A stretch of 63,390 bases of DNA from Pseudomonas kielensis (GCF_014236655.1 NZ_JACMYG010000033.1:1-63390); one strand, 5' to 3'; counted from the first letter of the stretch, positions 43,508 through 53,145 are shown. Translations and numbers: made by a program. The notes: generated from the letters alone by a model not told the origin.

Positions 43508-44089
43508 TCAAGGGGTACGCAGGTGCTGCGCGGCAAACCGCTGCAGTTCTGGATAGAACAAACGAAAGTCCTCGCTCAGCGGTTCATACAGACGCTCCAG
43601 CTCCTGCATCGCGGCGGCCAGTTCTTCGGGACGTGACAGGCGCCGCGAGATCCCCCGCAGCACTTGGTCGAGCACCGCAAACTCGCGATACGAACCCAGC
43701 CAGTCATCCGCCGCCATGTAGGGCGCGATCCGCGCCAGGCGTTCAGGTAGCTGCGGTTCAGCGGCGAGCACCCGGTACACGTCCGCGGTGAAGACCGGCA
43801 ATGACGAATCGGCATACAGCGCCCAATCCCGTGCCAGGCAATGGTCGAAAAACACGTCGAGCACGATCCCGGCATATCGCCGCCGGGTCAGGCTGAAACG
43901 CGACAACGCGATGTCCACCAAGCCATGACGGTCGGTAAACACATCGATTTGTCGATGCAGGGTGATGGCGTCCTCGATTTCCGCAGGAAATTGCCCTTGC
44001 AGGCGTCCTTTGACGAAATCGCCGTACAAACTGCCGAGCAATTGGCCGGGACGCTGGCCACCGAGGTGAAGATGTGCGAGATAGTTCAT
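43508..44089 (-). CDS. acpH: AcpH, acyl-carrier-protein phosphodiesterase
   Basis: A 193-residue ACP phosphodiesterase (ACP hydrolyase), which removes 4'-phosphopantetheine from acyl carrier protein. MNYLAHLHLGG and GSLYGDFVKGRL at the start, then LHRQIDVFTDRH and DVFFDHCLARDW, are the conserved HD-domain-like metal-binding motifs of the family. The ATG at 44089 is chosen to match the conserved MNYLAH start. It converges on olsA with 3 bp between stops. Confidence 0.9.
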   Translation of the reverse strand: MNYLAHLHLGGQRPGQLLGSLYGDFVKGRLQGQFPAEIEDAITLHRQIDVFTDRHGLVDIALSRFSLTRRRYAGIVLDVFFDHCLARDWALYADSSLPVFTADVYRVLAAEPQLPERLARIAPYMAADDWLGSYREFAVLDQVLRGISRRLSRPEELAAAMQELERLYEPLSEDFRLFYPELQRFAAQHLRTP

Positions 44090-44116
44090 AGCGCGTAGCT
44101 TAGCACCGCGCCTCAC

Positions 44117-44216
44117 ATATCGTTATAACCCGATATACCGATTTAAGCTGACCTCAGATCAAAATCATATTGGTATATCGCGAAGTACCGATTTAAAGTT
44201 CGCTTCATCGCGATAT
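44117..44216. promoter_or_regulatory. Operator array upstream of the ArsR-MFS-xenB operon
   Basis: ATATCG (44117-44122) and CGATAT (44131-44136) form an inverted repeat. ATATCGCG (44175-44182) and CGCGATAT (44209-44216) form a second, longer one. TACCGATTTAA occurs at both 44136-44146 and 44186-44196, exactly 50 bp apart. The region is AT-rich and lies immediately before arsR. The ArsR-type regulator is the likely ligand; this is inferred. Confidence 0.6.
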
Positions 44217-44243
44217 AACGTTTTACCCAATTCGAGCACTGCC

Positions 44244-44549
44244 ATGTCCACCATCGACCTCGACGAAATAATAAAAGCCCTGGCACACCCCGTACGACGA
44301 GACATCCTCAACTGGCTGAAAGACCCCGCGACCGAGTTCCCCGATCAGGAACACAGCACCGACTTCGGCGTTTGCTGCGGGCAAATTGATCAACGCTGCG
44401 GCCTGTCGCAATCGACCGTCTCTGCACACTTGGCGACCCTGCACCGGGCCGGCCTGATCCGCAGCCAGAAAGTCGGCCAATGGCATTTCTACAAACGTAA
44501 CGAGGAAACCATCCAGGCGTTCCTCGACACCTTAGGCAAAGAGCTCTAA
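44244..44549 (+). CDS. ArsR-family transcriptional regulator
   Basis: A 101-residue winged-helix repressor. The helix-turn-helix is CGLSQSTVSAHLATLHRAGLIRSQKVGQWHFYKRN. Three cysteines cluster just before it (DFGVCCGQIDQRCGLS), possibly a redox- or thiol-sensing or metal-binding site. It is the first gene of an operon with an MFS exporter and the ene-reductase xenB, so sensing of an electrophilic or oxidised compound is plausible. It probably autoregulates through the ATATCG/CGATAT array upstream. Confidence 0.87.
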   Translation: MSTIDLDEIIKALAHPVRRDILNWLKDPATEFPDQEHSTDFGVCCGQIDQRCGLSQSTVSAHLATLHRAGLIRSQKVGQWHFYKRNEETIQAFLDTLGKEL

Positions 44550-44572
44550 CCGGCTCGACAAGGATTCCACCC

Positions 44573-45739
44573 ATGCCCCTCTCGCTCCTCATCCTGGCCT
44601 TGAGCGCCTTCGCCATCGGTACCACCGAGTTCGTCATCATGGGCCTGCTGCCCGATGTGGCGGCCGACCTCGGCGTGTCGATTCCCGGCGCCGGCTGGCT
44701 GGTGACCGGCTACGCCCTGGGCGTGGCCATCGGTGCACCATTCATGGCCCTGGCCACCGCCAAACTGCCACGCAAGGCGGCGCTGGTGGCGTTGATGGGG
44801 ATTTTCATCGTTGGCAACCTGCTCTGCGCCCTGGCCACCGACTACAACGTGCTGATGTTTGCCCGGGTGGTCACCGCGCTCTGCCACGGTGCGTTTTTCG
44901 GCATCGGCTCGGTGGTGGCGGCAGGCCTGGTGCCGGCCAACAAGCGTGCTTCGGCCGTGGCCTTGATGTTCACCGGCCTGACCCTGGCCAACGTGCTCGG
45001 CGTGCCGCTGGGCACCGCGCTCGGTCAGCAGGCCGGCTGGCGCTCGACTTTCTGGGCGGTGACCGTGATTGGCGTGATCGCCCTGATCGGCCTGATCCGC
45101 TTCCTGCCGGCCAAGCGCGATGAAGAAAAACTCGACATGCGCGCCGAACTGCGAGCCCTCAAGGGCGCCGGGATCTGGCTGTCCCTGAGCATGACCGCAC
45201 TGTTCGCGGCTTCAGTATTCACTCTGTTCACGTATGTCGCGCCGCTGCTGGGCGAAGTCACCGGCGTCTCGCCCCGGGGTGTGACCTGGACCCTGATGCT
45301 GATCGGCCTGGGCCTGACGGTTGGCAACATCATCGGCGGCAAGCTGGCGGACAAAGGCATGGCCGCCACGCTGATCGGCGTATTCATTTCGATGGCCGTG
45401 ATCTCCACTGCGCTGACCTGGACCAGCATTGCGCTGATCCCCACCGAAATCACCCTGTTCCTCTGGGCCACGGCCTGTTTTGCCGCCGTGCCGGCCCTGC
45501 AAGTCAACGTGGTGACCTACGGCAAGGCCGCACCCAACCTGGTGTCGACCCTGAACATAGGTGCTTTCAACATCGGTAACGCCCTCGGCGCCTGGGTCGG
45601 CGGCAGTGTGATCGCCCACGGTTTCGGCCTGACCAGCGTGCCACTCGCGGCCGCAGCACTGGCGGTCCTCGCCCTGCTGGTGACCCTGATTACCTTCCGC
45701 CAGGGCGGCGACGCCGAACTGGCCCCTGCGACCAACTGA
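44573..45739 (+). CDS. MFS drug/metabolite exporter (AraJ-like)
   Basis: A 388-residue major facilitator with 12 membrane segments. FAIGTTEFVIMGLLPDVAADLGVS at the N-terminus is the hallmark of the drug:H+ antiporter-1 branch that includes AraJ and chloramphenicol-type exporters. The conserved motif region G..LADKGM...(loop 8-9) is present. It lies 23 bp after arsR and 21 bp before xenB, so it is operonic. The substrate is unknown. Confidence 0.88.
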   Translation: MPLSLLILALSAFAIGTTEFVIMGLLPDVAADLGVSIPGAGWLVTGYALGVAIGAPFMALATAKLPRKAALVALMGIFIVGNLLCALATDYNVLMFARVVTALCHGAFFGIGSVVAAGLVPANKRASAVALMFTGLTLANVLGVPLGTALGQQAGWRSTFWAVTVIGVIALIGLIRFLPAKRDEEKLDMRAELRALKGAGIWLSLSMTALFAASVFTLFTYVAPLLGEVTGVSPRGVTWTLMLIGLGLTVGNIIGGKLADKGMAATLIGVFISMAVISTALTWTSIALIPTEITLFLWATACFAAVPALQVNVVTYGKAAPNLVSTLNIGAFNIGNALGAWVGGSVIAHGFGLTSVPLAAAALAVLALLVTLITFRQGGDAELAPATN

Positions 45740-45760
45740 TCTGCAAACGAGCGCTATTAC

Positions 45761-46810
45761 ATGACGACTATTTTCGATCCGATCAAACTGGGCGACCTCG
45801 AGTTGGCCAACCGCATCATCATGGCCCCCCTGACCCGCTGCCGCGCGGACGAAGGCCGGGTGCCCAACGCGCTGATGGCCGAGTACTACGTACAGCGCGC
45901 CTCGGCCGGGCTGATCCTCAGCGAAGCCACTTCGGTCACGCCCATGGGTGTGGGCTACCCGGACACCCCGGGCATCTGGTCCAACGATCAGGTGCGTGGC
46001 TGGAGCAACGTGACCAAGGCCATCCACGGCGCTGGCGGCAAGATTTTCCTGCAACTGTGGCACGTGGGGCGGATTTCCCACCCCTCCTACCTCAACGGTG
46101 AAGCTCCGGTCGCGCCGAGTGCGTTGCAGCCCAAAGGCCATGTCAGCCTGGTTCGCCCACTCGCCGACTTCCCGACCCCGCGCGCCCTGGAAATCGCCGA
46201 GATCGCCGATGTCGTCGATGCTTACCGGGTGGGCGCCGAAAACGCCAAGGCCGCAGGCTTTGATGGTGTGGAGATCCACGGTGCCAACGGCTACCTGCTC
46301 GACCAGTTCCTGCAAAGCAGCACCAACCAGCGCACCGACCACTACGGTGGCTCGCTGGAAAACCGCGCGCGCCTGCTGCTGGAAGTGACGGACGCCGCGA
46401 TTGAAGTCTGGGGCCCCGGCCGCGTGGGTGTGCACCTGTCACCCCGTGCCGACCTGCATGACATGGGCGACGACAACCTGGCCGAAACCTTCACCTACGT
46501 GGCACGTGAACTGGGCAAGCGTGGTATCGCGTTCATCTGCTCGCGGGAAAAAGAAGCCGGCGACAGCCTCGGGCCACAGCTCAAGGCCGCTTTCGGTGGC
46601 CCGTACATCGTCAACGAGCGTTTCACCAAGGACAGCGCCAACGCTTGGCTGGCCAGCGGCAAGGCCGATGCAGTGGCATTCGGCGTGCCATTCATTGCCA
46701 ACCCGGACCTGCCTGCTCGCCTGAAAGCCGATGCACCGCTCAATGAAGCACGTCCGGAACTGTTCTACGCCAAGGGGCCGGTCGGCTACATCGACTACCC
46801 GACGCTGTAA
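45761..46810 (+). CDS. xenB: XenB-type ene-reductase (Old Yellow Enzyme family)
   Basis: A 349-residue FMN-dependent reductase. IIMAPLTRCRA, LQLWHVGRISHP and VEIHGANGYLLDQFLQ are conserved FMN- and substrate-binding motifs of the family (His/Asn pair in HGAN, catalytic Tyr in the region of SALQPKGHV...). The length and sequence match my memory of P. fluorescens XenB, a xenobiotic reductase acting on nitro compounds and activated alkenes. It is the last gene of the arsR-MFS-xenB operon. Confidence 0.92.
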   Translation: MTTIFDPIKLGDLELANRIIMAPLTRCRADEGRVPNALMAEYYVQRASAGLILSEATSVTPMGVGYPDTPGIWSNDQVRGWSNVTKAIHGAGGKIFLQLWHVGRISHPSYLNGEAPVAPSALQPKGHVSLVRPLADFPTPRALEIAEIADVVDAYRVGAENAKAAGFDGVEIHGANGYLLDQFLQSSTNQRTDHYGGSLENRARLLLEVTDAAIEVWGPGRVGVHLSPRADLHDMGDDNLAETFTYVARELGKRGIAFICSREKEAGDSLGPQLKAAFGGPYIVNERFTKDSANAWLASGKADAVAFGVPFIANPDLPARLKADAPLNEARPELFYAKGPVGYIDYPTL

Positions 46811-46822
46811 GCCGTCAGCCAG

Positions 46823-46860
46823 AATAAAGAAGCCCCGGTTCGTACCGGGGCTTCTTTATT
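46823..46860. terminator. Bidirectional intrinsic terminator
   Basis: AATAAAGAAGCCCCGGT (46823-46839) pairs perfectly with ACCGGGGCTTCTTTATT (46844-46860) around TCGT. Both strands have A/T-rich flanks, so it can end xenB and the converging EamA gene. Confidence 0.9.
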
Positions 46861-46872
46861 TCCGTGGTTTCT

Positions 46873-47757
46873 TCAGCGTTTGCGCTGGCCGAAGGCGACC
46901 GCCAGGCCACTCAGGCAAATGACCGCGATCCCGACGATGGCGTAGCCGTCCGGGGTATGGTCGAAGATCAGGTAGCCGTACATCCCGGCAAACAGGATCT
47001 GCCCATAGCTGAACGGCGCCAGCATTGCCGGCGCCGCATGTCGGAAGGCCTGGGTCAGCAGCATGTGCCCCAGCATGCCGCAAGTGCCCAGGCCAACCAT
47101 GAACACCGCATGGGACCAGGTTGGGGTACTCCAGAAAAACGGCAGCAACGCACTCATGATCAGGCTGTTGATAATGCCGGTGAGAAAGTTGCTGGTGGTC
47201 GGGCTGTCGATGCCGGTGAGCTTGCGGGTCAATAACTGGTAAAAGCCGAAACACAGCGCCGAGCACAGTGGCAATACGATGGTCGGGGTAAACAGCGCCC
47301 CGCCTGGGCGGATCACGATCAGCACTCCGACAAAACCGCCGAGCACCGCCAGCCACTGGCGGCGGGTCACGTGCTCGCCCAGCAGCGGTACCGACAACGC
47401 GGTCACCAGTAGCGGCGCGAGGAAGTTCACGGCGGTGGCTTCGGCCAACGGGATGTAGCGCAACCCGGTCGTGAAAAACAGGCTGGTGCCGATCAGGCAC
47501 ATGGCCCGCAAAAATTGCAGCCCGGGACGCTTGGTGCGCACCACCGCGGAAAAACCGCTGCGCGGGACAAACACCACCAGCATCAACAGGGTGTGCACCA
47601 CGTAGCGCGCCCACACCACCATGACTATCGGATAAAAACCGGAGAGGTATTTGGACAGGGTGTCATGGCTGGCGAACAACAGCACAGCCAGGCAAATCAG
47701 GAGAATGCCCTTGACGGGTTGTTCGGCGGTCTTGAACAGCGGGTGGCTCACACTCAT
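46873..47757 (-). CDS. EamA/DMT-family transporter
   Basis: A 294-residue protein with ten hydrophobic segments and two EamA repeats (ILLICLAVLLFASHDTLSKYLSG at the start). It ends in a basic GQRKR tail. Members export metabolites or drugs; the substrate is unknown. It is monocistronic between the xenB terminator and the emhR region. Confidence 0.85.
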   Translation of the reverse strand: MSVSHPLFKTAEQPVKGILLICLAVLLFASHDTLSKYLSGFYPIVMVVWARYVVHTLLMLVVFVPRSGFSAVVRTKRPGLQFLRAMCLIGTSLFFTTGLRYIPLAEATAVNFLAPLLVTALSVPLLGEHVTRRQWLAVLGGFVGVLIVIRPGGALFTPTIVLPLCSALCFGFYQLLTRKLTGIDSPTTSNFLTGIINSLIMSALLPFFWSTPTWSHAVFMVGLGTCGMLGHMLLTQAFRHAAPAMLAPFSYGQILFAGMYGYLIFDHTPDGYAIVGIAVICLSGLAVAFGQRKR

Positions 47758-47900
47758 TCACACACTCGACACAATTTCCCTACAAAATACGTAGCCCGCT
47801 ATCTATCAAGCAGGCGAGTGTCCGTATATAAAAGCACCCCATCGCCAATAGGCGAATGCAGTCGGGACCGTGTTCACCTTAAGTGTTGACACAGACAGAC

Positions 47901-48551
47901 TCAATTACGCATGTTGTCCGGCAGTCGCAGGCTGGGGCTCAAGCGCAGCATTTCCAGCCCGGTGTCGACCCAGCGTTCGGCTTCCAGGTGCAACTCAAAG
48001 CTTTCGGGGGCCAGCAGCCATTGATAAAGCATGCCGTCGATGTAGGCATGAATACTCACCGCCGCACGCTCGGTGTCGAGGTTTTCCGGCAACTGTCCAC
48101 GATTCACTGCATTACGCAATGCCAGCGCGATACGCACGTTGCAATCCAGACTGACCGTGCGACGTTGTTGGCGCAGATCACACATTTCATCTGTGAACTC
48201 ACATTTGTGAAACAGAATCTCATTGATGCGGCGGGTCTTCGGGTCCAAGGCAACTTGATGAAACAAATGAATCAGCAGCTTGCGCATGCAGCCCAGCGGA
48301 TCTTCTTCGTCTGCACTTTCGCTCGCCCGCGCCATCTCATCCAGCGGCTCGCGCAGACTGTCGAGCATGGCCTGGACCAGGTCCGCCTTGTTGCTGAAAT
48401 GCCAGTAGATAGCACCCCGAGTCACTCCGGCCAGGGTGGCGATGTCCGCCAGCGTAGTACGCGCCACGCCCCGCTCGTAAAAAGCCTGCTCGGCGGCTTC
48501 CAGTATCTGGTTGCGGGTTTCTTGCGCTTCCTCTTTTGTGCGACGAACCAT
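47901..48551 (-). CDS. emhR: EmhR/TtgR, TetR-family repressor of the efflux operon
   Basis: A 216-residue TetR-type repressor. The N-terminus MVRRTKEEAQETRNQILEAA and helix-turn-helix RTTLADIATLAGVTRGAIYWHFSNKADLV match TtgR of P. putida and EmhR of P. fluorescens as I remember them. RRINEILFHKCEFTDEMC is in the effector-binding domain. It is divergent from emhABC, and the intergenic region holds the TtgR-type operator. Antibiotics, flavonoids and other hydrophobic compounds are known inducers of this family. Confidence 0.9.
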   Translation of the reverse strand: MVRRTKEEAQETRNQILEAAEQAFYERGVARTTLADIATLAGVTRGAIYWHFSNKADLVQAMLDSLREPLDEMARASESADEEDPLGCMRKLLIHLFHQVALDPKTRRINEILFHKCEFTDEMCDLRQQRRTVSLDCNVRIALALRNAVNRGQLPENLDTERAAVSIHAYIDGMLYQWLLAPESFELHLEAERWVDTGLEMLRLSPSLRLPDNMRN

Positions 48552-48700
48552 GGCAGTAAAACCTCAATCAGGAATGCTTCAGCGATGCCTGAACATCTTC
48601 TGAACAATTGTGGGGATCACCTCTTACGGGCTGGGTCCCCGGCCTACAATTCACACCTTGAAACAGCTCTTGTAACCGGGTGTGTACGCGGTCAAAGGTG

Positions 48701-48731
48701 TTTACAAACAACCATGAACGTAAGTATATTC
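48701..48731. promoter_or_regulatory. TtgR/EmhR-type operator
   Basis: TTTACAAACAACCATGAACG plus TAAGTATATTC closely matches the P. putida ttgR-ttgA operator as I remember it (one or two differences). TTAC and GTAA are its inverted ends. It lies 89-119 bp upstream of emhA, between the divergent genes. Confidence 0.75.
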
Positions 48732-48819
48732 CTTAGCAAGCTACTTATCCACTTACCGCGACTTTTTCATCTTTCCACTTTTCTAGTGCGCATTGTGCGC
48801 GCCTGACCCGAGGATCTTC

Positions 48820-49977
48820 ATGCAATTCAAGCCAGCTGTTACCGCTCTGGTCACTGCCGTCGCCCTGGCATCGCTGCTCAGCGGATGTAAAGAGGAAGAG
48901 GCGGCCCCTGCTGCACAAGCCCCTCAGGTCGGCGTCGTAACCCTGCAAGCCCAAGCCTTTACCCTGACCTCAGAACTGCCGGGCCGCACCACGGCCTACC
49001 GCATTGCGGAAGTTCGCCCACAGGTCAACGGCATCATCCTCAAGCGCCTGTTCAAAGAAGGCGCTGAAGTCAAGGAAGGCCAGCAGCTCTACCAGATCGA
49101 TCCTGCGGTCTACCAGGCCACCCTGAAAAGCGCCGAAGCCAATCTGCAATCGACCAAGTCGATTTCCGATCGCTACAAACAACTGGTCACCGAACAAGCC
49201 GTCAGCCGCCAGGAGTACGACACTGCCCTGGCCAACCGCCTGCAATCGGAAGCCTCGCTGCAGACCGCCCAGATCAACGTGCGCTACACCAAGGTACTGG
49301 CGCCGCTGACCGGACGAATCGGTCGCTCCAACGTCACCGAAGGGGCCCTGGTCAACAATGGCCAGGTCGACGCCATGGCCGTGATCCAGCAACTGGACCC
49401 GATCTACGTCGACGTAACGCAATCCTCGGTGGAACTGCTGGAATTGCGCCGTGAACTGGAAAGTGGTCGCCTGCAGAAAGCCGGTGAAAATGCCGCGATG
49501 GTCAAGCTGACCCTCGAGGACGGCAGTGAGTACAAGCGCCAGGGCAAGCTGGAGTTCTCCGAAGTCTCGGTCGATGAAGCCACCGGTTCCGTGACCTTGC
49601 GCGCCGTATTCCCCAACCCCGACCACACCCTGCTGCCAGGCATGTTCGTCCACGCCCAACTGCAAGCCGGGGTCAACGCTGCCGCCATCCTGGCACCGCA
49701 ACAAGGCGTGACCCGTGACCTCAAAGGATCGCCGACCGCACTGGTCGTAGGCCCTGACAACAAGGTCGAACTGCGCCAGCTCAAGGCCAGCCGCACCGTG
49801 GGCAGCCAGTGGCTGATCGAAGACGGCCTCAAGGCAGGCGATCGCCTGATCACCGAAGGCCTGCAGTACGTCAAGCCCGGCGTTGAAGTCAAAGTCAGCG
49901 AAGCGACCAACGTAGCCGCGAAAAACCCGGCCCCTGCACAGGCAACAGACAAAGCTGCAGGCGGCAAAGGGGAGTAA
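48820..49977 (+). CDS. emhA: EmhA, periplasmic adaptor of the RND efflux pump
   Basis: A 385-residue membrane-fusion protein. The signal ends in the lipobox LLSGC (Cys about residue 23), so it is a lipoprotein anchored in the inner membrane. The barrel-sandwich hybrid has LPGRTTAYRIAEVRPQVNGII and VLAPLTGRIGRSNVTEGALV. It bridges EmhB and EmhC. The ATG at 48820 follows GAGGA. It is the first gene of emhABC (the ttgABC equivalent). Confidence 0.93.
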   Translation: MQFKPAVTALVTAVALASLLSGCKEEEAAPAAQAPQVGVVTLQAQAFTLTSELPGRTTAYRIAEVRPQVNGIILKRLFKEGAEVKEGQQLYQIDPAVYQATLKSAEANLQSTKSISDRYKQLVTEQAVSRQEYDTALANRLQSEASLQTAQINVRYTKVLAPLTGRIGRSNVTEGALVNNGQVDAMAVIQQLDPIYVDVTQSSVELLELRRELESGRLQKAGENAAMVKLTLEDGSEYKRQGKLEFSEVSVDEATGSVTLRAVFPNPDHTLLPGMFVHAQLQAGVNAAAILAPQQGVTRDLKGSPTALVVGPDNKVELRQLKASRTVGSQWLIEDGLKAGDRLITEGLQYVKPGVEVKVSEATNVAAKNPAPAQATDKAAGGKGE

Positions 49978-49980
49978 ACC

Positions 49981-52900
49981 ATGTCGAAATTTTTTATCGA
50001 CCGTCCGATTTTCGCCTGGGTAATTGCCCTGGTGATCATGTTGGTCGGGGCTCTATCGATCCTCAAGCTGCCAATCAACCAATACCCGAGCATCGCACCA
50101 CCAGCGATCGCCATCTCCGTGACCTACCCAGGTGCATCTGCACAGACTGTGCAGGACACCGTGGTCCAGGTGATCGAGCAGCAGCTCAACGGTATCGACA
50201 ACCTGCGTTATGTGTCCTCGGAAAGTAACTCCGACGGCACCATGACCATCACCGCGACCTTCGAGCAAGGCACCAACTCCGACACCGCGCAGGTCCAGGT
50301 CCAGAACAAACTGAACCTGGCCACCCCGCTGCTGCCGCAAGAAGTGCAGCAACAGGGGATCCGCGTTACCAAGGCAGTGAAGAACTTCCTGCTGGTGATC
50401 GGTGTGGTATCGCGTGACGGCAGCATGACCAAGGACGACCTGTCCAACTACATCGTGTCCAACATGCAGGACCCGATTTCCCGGACCGCCGGCGTCGGCG
50501 ACTTCCAGGTGTTCGGTGCCCAGTACGCCATGCGTATCTGGCTGGACCCGGCCAAGTTGAACAACTTCAACCTGACACCGGTGGACGTCAAGGCCGCCGT
50601 TGCGGCACAAAACGTCCAGGTCTCGTCCGGTCAGCTCGGCGGCTTGCCTGCCCTGCCCGGCACCCAGCTGAACGCCACGATCATCGGCAAGACCCGCCTG
50701 CAGACTGCCGAGCAGTTCAAGGAAATCCTGCTCAAGGTCAACAAGGACGGCTCCCAGGTTCGCCTCAAGGATGTCGCCGATGTCGCCCTGGGCGGCGAGA
50801 ACTACAGTATCAACGCCCAGTTCAACGGCGCACCGGCCTCCGGCCTTGCGGTGAAACTGGCCACCGGCGCCAACGCGCTGGATACTGCCAAAGCCCTGCG
50901 CACCACCATCGAAAGCCTCAAGCCGTTCTTCCCTGAAGGCATGGAAGTGGTCTTCCCGTACGACACCACCCCGGTGGTGACCGAATCGATCAAGGGCGTA
51001 GTACACACCCTGGTCGAAGCGATCGTGCTGGTGTTCCTGGTGATGTTCCTGTTCCTGCAAAACTTCCGCGCCACCGTCATCACCACCATGACCGTGCCCG
51101 TGGTATTGCTGGGTACCTTCGGCATCCTCGCGGCGTTCGGGTTCAGCATCAACACCCTGACCATGTTCGGCATGGTCCTGGCCATCGGCTTGCTGGTGGA
51201 CGACGCCATCGTCGTGGTGGAAAACGTCGAACGGGTGATGAGCGAAGAAGGCCTGTCGCCCAAGGAAGCCACCAAGAAATCCATGGGCCAGATCCAGGGC
51301 GCACTGGTGGGCATTGCCCTGGTACTGTCGGCGGTACTGCTGCCGATGGCGTTCTTCAGCGGCTCCACCGGGGTGATCTACAAGCAGTTCTCGATCACCA
51401 TCGTGTCGGCCATGGCCCTCTCGGTGCTGGTCGCCCTGATCTTCACCCCAGCCCTCTGCGCCACCATGCTCAAGGCCATTCCCAAGGGCGAGCACGGCAC
51501 ACCCAAGCGTGGTTTCTTTGGCTGGTTCAACCGCAACTTCGATCGCGGCGTACGCAGCTACGAGCGTGGCGTGGGCAACATCCTCACGCACAAGGCGCCG
51601 TACCTGCTGGCCTACCTGATCATCATCGTCGGCATGATCTGGCTGTTCACCCGCATCCCGACCGCGTTCCTGCCGGAAGAAGACCAGGGCGTTCTGTTCG
51701 CCCAGGTCCAGACCCCGGCCGGCTCCAGTGCCCAGCGCACCCAGGTGGTGGTCGATGAAATGCGCGAGTACCTCCTGCGTTCCGGCAAGGACGGCGGTGA
51801 AGGTGATGCGGTTGCCTCCGTGTTCACGGTCAACGGCTTCAACTTTGCCGGCCGTGGCCAAAGCTCGGGCATGGCGTTCATCATGCTCAAGCCGTGGGAC
51901 GAGCGTAACGCCGACAACAGCGTGTTCAAGGTCGCGGCACGGGCCCAGCAGCACTTCTTCACCTTCCGTGATGCCATGGTGTTCGCCTTCGCCCCGCCAG
52001 CGGTACTGGAGTTGGGTAACGCCACCGGTTTCGACGTGTTCCTGCAGGACCGCGCCGGTATCGGGCACGAGAAGCTGATGCAAGCACGCAACCAGTTCCT
52101 CGGCATGGCGGCACAGAGCAAGGTGCTGTCCCAGGTACGTCCTAACGGCCTGAACGACGAACCGCAGTTCCAGCTGGAAATCGATGACGAGAAAGCCAGC
52201 GCCCTGGGCGTAACGCTGACCGACATCAACAGCACCCTGTCGATTGCCCTGGGCAGTAGCTACGTCAACGACTTCATCGACCGTGGTCGGGTGAAGAAGG
52301 TCTACATTCAGGGTGTGCCGGGTTCGCGGATGACCCCTGAAGACCTGAAGAAGTGGTACGTACGCAACAGCCAGGGGACCATGGTGCCGTTCTCGGCCTT
52401 CGCCAAGGGCACCTGGATCTACGGCTCGCCGAAGCTGGCGCGTTACAACGGCGTGGAAGCCATGGAAATCCTCGGTGCTCCGGCCCCGGGCTACTCCACC
52501 GGTGAAGCCATGGCTGAAGTCGAAGCCCTGGCCAAGAAGTTGCCGGCCGGGGTAGGTATTTCCTGGACGGGCCTGTCCTATGAGGAACGCCTGTCGGGTT
52601 CCCAGGCACCGGCCCTGTACGCCCTCTCGCTGCTGATGGTGTTCCTGTGTCTGGCGGCGTTGTACGAAAGTTGGTCGATCCCAATCGCGGTGATGTTGGT
52701 GGTGCCGCTGGGGATCATCGGTGCCCTGCTCGCCACCAGCCTGCGCGGCCTGTCCAACGACGTGTACTTCCAGGTAGGCCTGTTGACGACCATCGGTCTG
52801 GCGGCGAAAAACGCCATTCTGATTGTCGAATTCGCCAAGGAACTGCATGAACAGGGACGCACCCTGCGCGATGCGGCCATCGAAGCCTGCCGGATGCGTC

Positions 52901-53145
52901 TGCGACCGATCATCATGACCTCGCTCGCGTTCGTCCTGGGTGTGGTGCCACTGGCCATTTCCACTGGTGCCGGGTCGGGCAGCCAGCACGCCATCGGTAC
53001 CGGGGTGATCGGCGGTATGATCACCGCCACCGTACTGGCCGTGTTCTGGGTACCCCTGTTCTTTGTCACCGTGTCATCCATGGGGCAGCGCAAGACTGCC
53101 AAGCAGGATGACGCCATAGAAACTCCTAAAGAGGCTGGCCAATGA
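49981..53145 (+). CDS. emhB: EmhB, RND inner-membrane efflux transporter
   Basis: A 1054-residue HAE1-family RND pump with 12 membrane segments and two large periplasmic loops. The N-terminus FFIDRPIFAWVIALVIMLVG, the proton-relay helix GLLVDDAIVVVENVERVM (Asp pair) and GLAAKNAILIVEFAKELHEQG in the second half are typical of AcrB/MexB. The protein should export antibiotics, aromatic hydrocarbons and other lipophiles with EmhA and EmhC. It begins 3 bp after emhA, and its stop overlaps the emhC start by 4 bp. Confidence 0.95.
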   Translation: MSKFFIDRPIFAWVIALVIMLVGALSILKLPINQYPSIAPPAIAISVTYPGASAQTVQDTVVQVIEQQLNGIDNLRYVSSESNSDGTMTITATFEQGTNSDTAQVQVQNKLNLATPLLPQEVQQQGIRVTKAVKNFLLVIGVVSRDGSMTKDDLSNYIVSNMQDPISRTAGVGDFQVFGAQYAMRIWLDPAKLNNFNLTPVDVKAAVAAQNVQVSSGQLGGLPALPGTQLNATIIGKTRLQTAEQFKEILLKVNKDGSQVRLKDVADVALGGENYSINAQFNGAPASGLAVKLATGANALDTAKALRTTIESLKPFFPEGMEVVFPYDTTPVVTESIKGVVHTLVEAIVLVFLVMFLFLQNFRATVITTMTVPVVLLGTFGILAAFGFSINTLTMFGMVLAIGLLVDDAIVVVENVERVMSEEGLSPKEATKKSMGQIQGALVGIALVLSAVLLPMAFFSGSTGVIYKQFSITIVSAMALSVLVALIFTPALCATMLKAIPKGEHGTPKRGFFGWFNRNFDRGVRSYERGVGNILTHKAPYLLAYLIIIVGMIWLFTRIPTAFLPEEDQGVLFAQVQTPAGSSAQRTQVVVDEMREYLLRSGKDGGEGDAVASVFTVNGFNFAGRGQSSGMAFIMLKPWDERNADNSVFKVAARAQQHFFTFRDAMVFAFAPPAVLELGNATGFDVFLQDRAGIGHEKLMQARNQFLGMAAQSKVLSQVRPNGLNDEPQFQLEIDDEKASALGVTLTDINSTLSIALGSSYVNDFIDRGRVKKVYIQGVPGSRMTPEDLKKWYVRNSQGTMVPFSAFAKGTWIYGSPKLARYNGVEAMEILGAPAPGYSTGEAMAEVEALAKKLPAGVGISWTGLSYEERLSGSQAPALYALSLLMVFLCLAALYESWSIPIAVMLVVPLGIIGALLATSLRGLSNDVYFQVGLLTTIGLAAKNAILIVEFAKELHEQGRTLRDAAIEACRMRLRPIIMTSLAFVLGVVPLAISTGAGSGSQHAIGTGVIGGMITATVLAVFWVPLFFVTVSSMGQRKTAKQDDAIETPKEAGQ

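Noticed and set aside
50053..52989. 978-codon leftward frame opposite emhB
   Set aside because: His/Gly/Arg-rich antisense shadow of a conserved RND transporter; no ribosome site and no domain.
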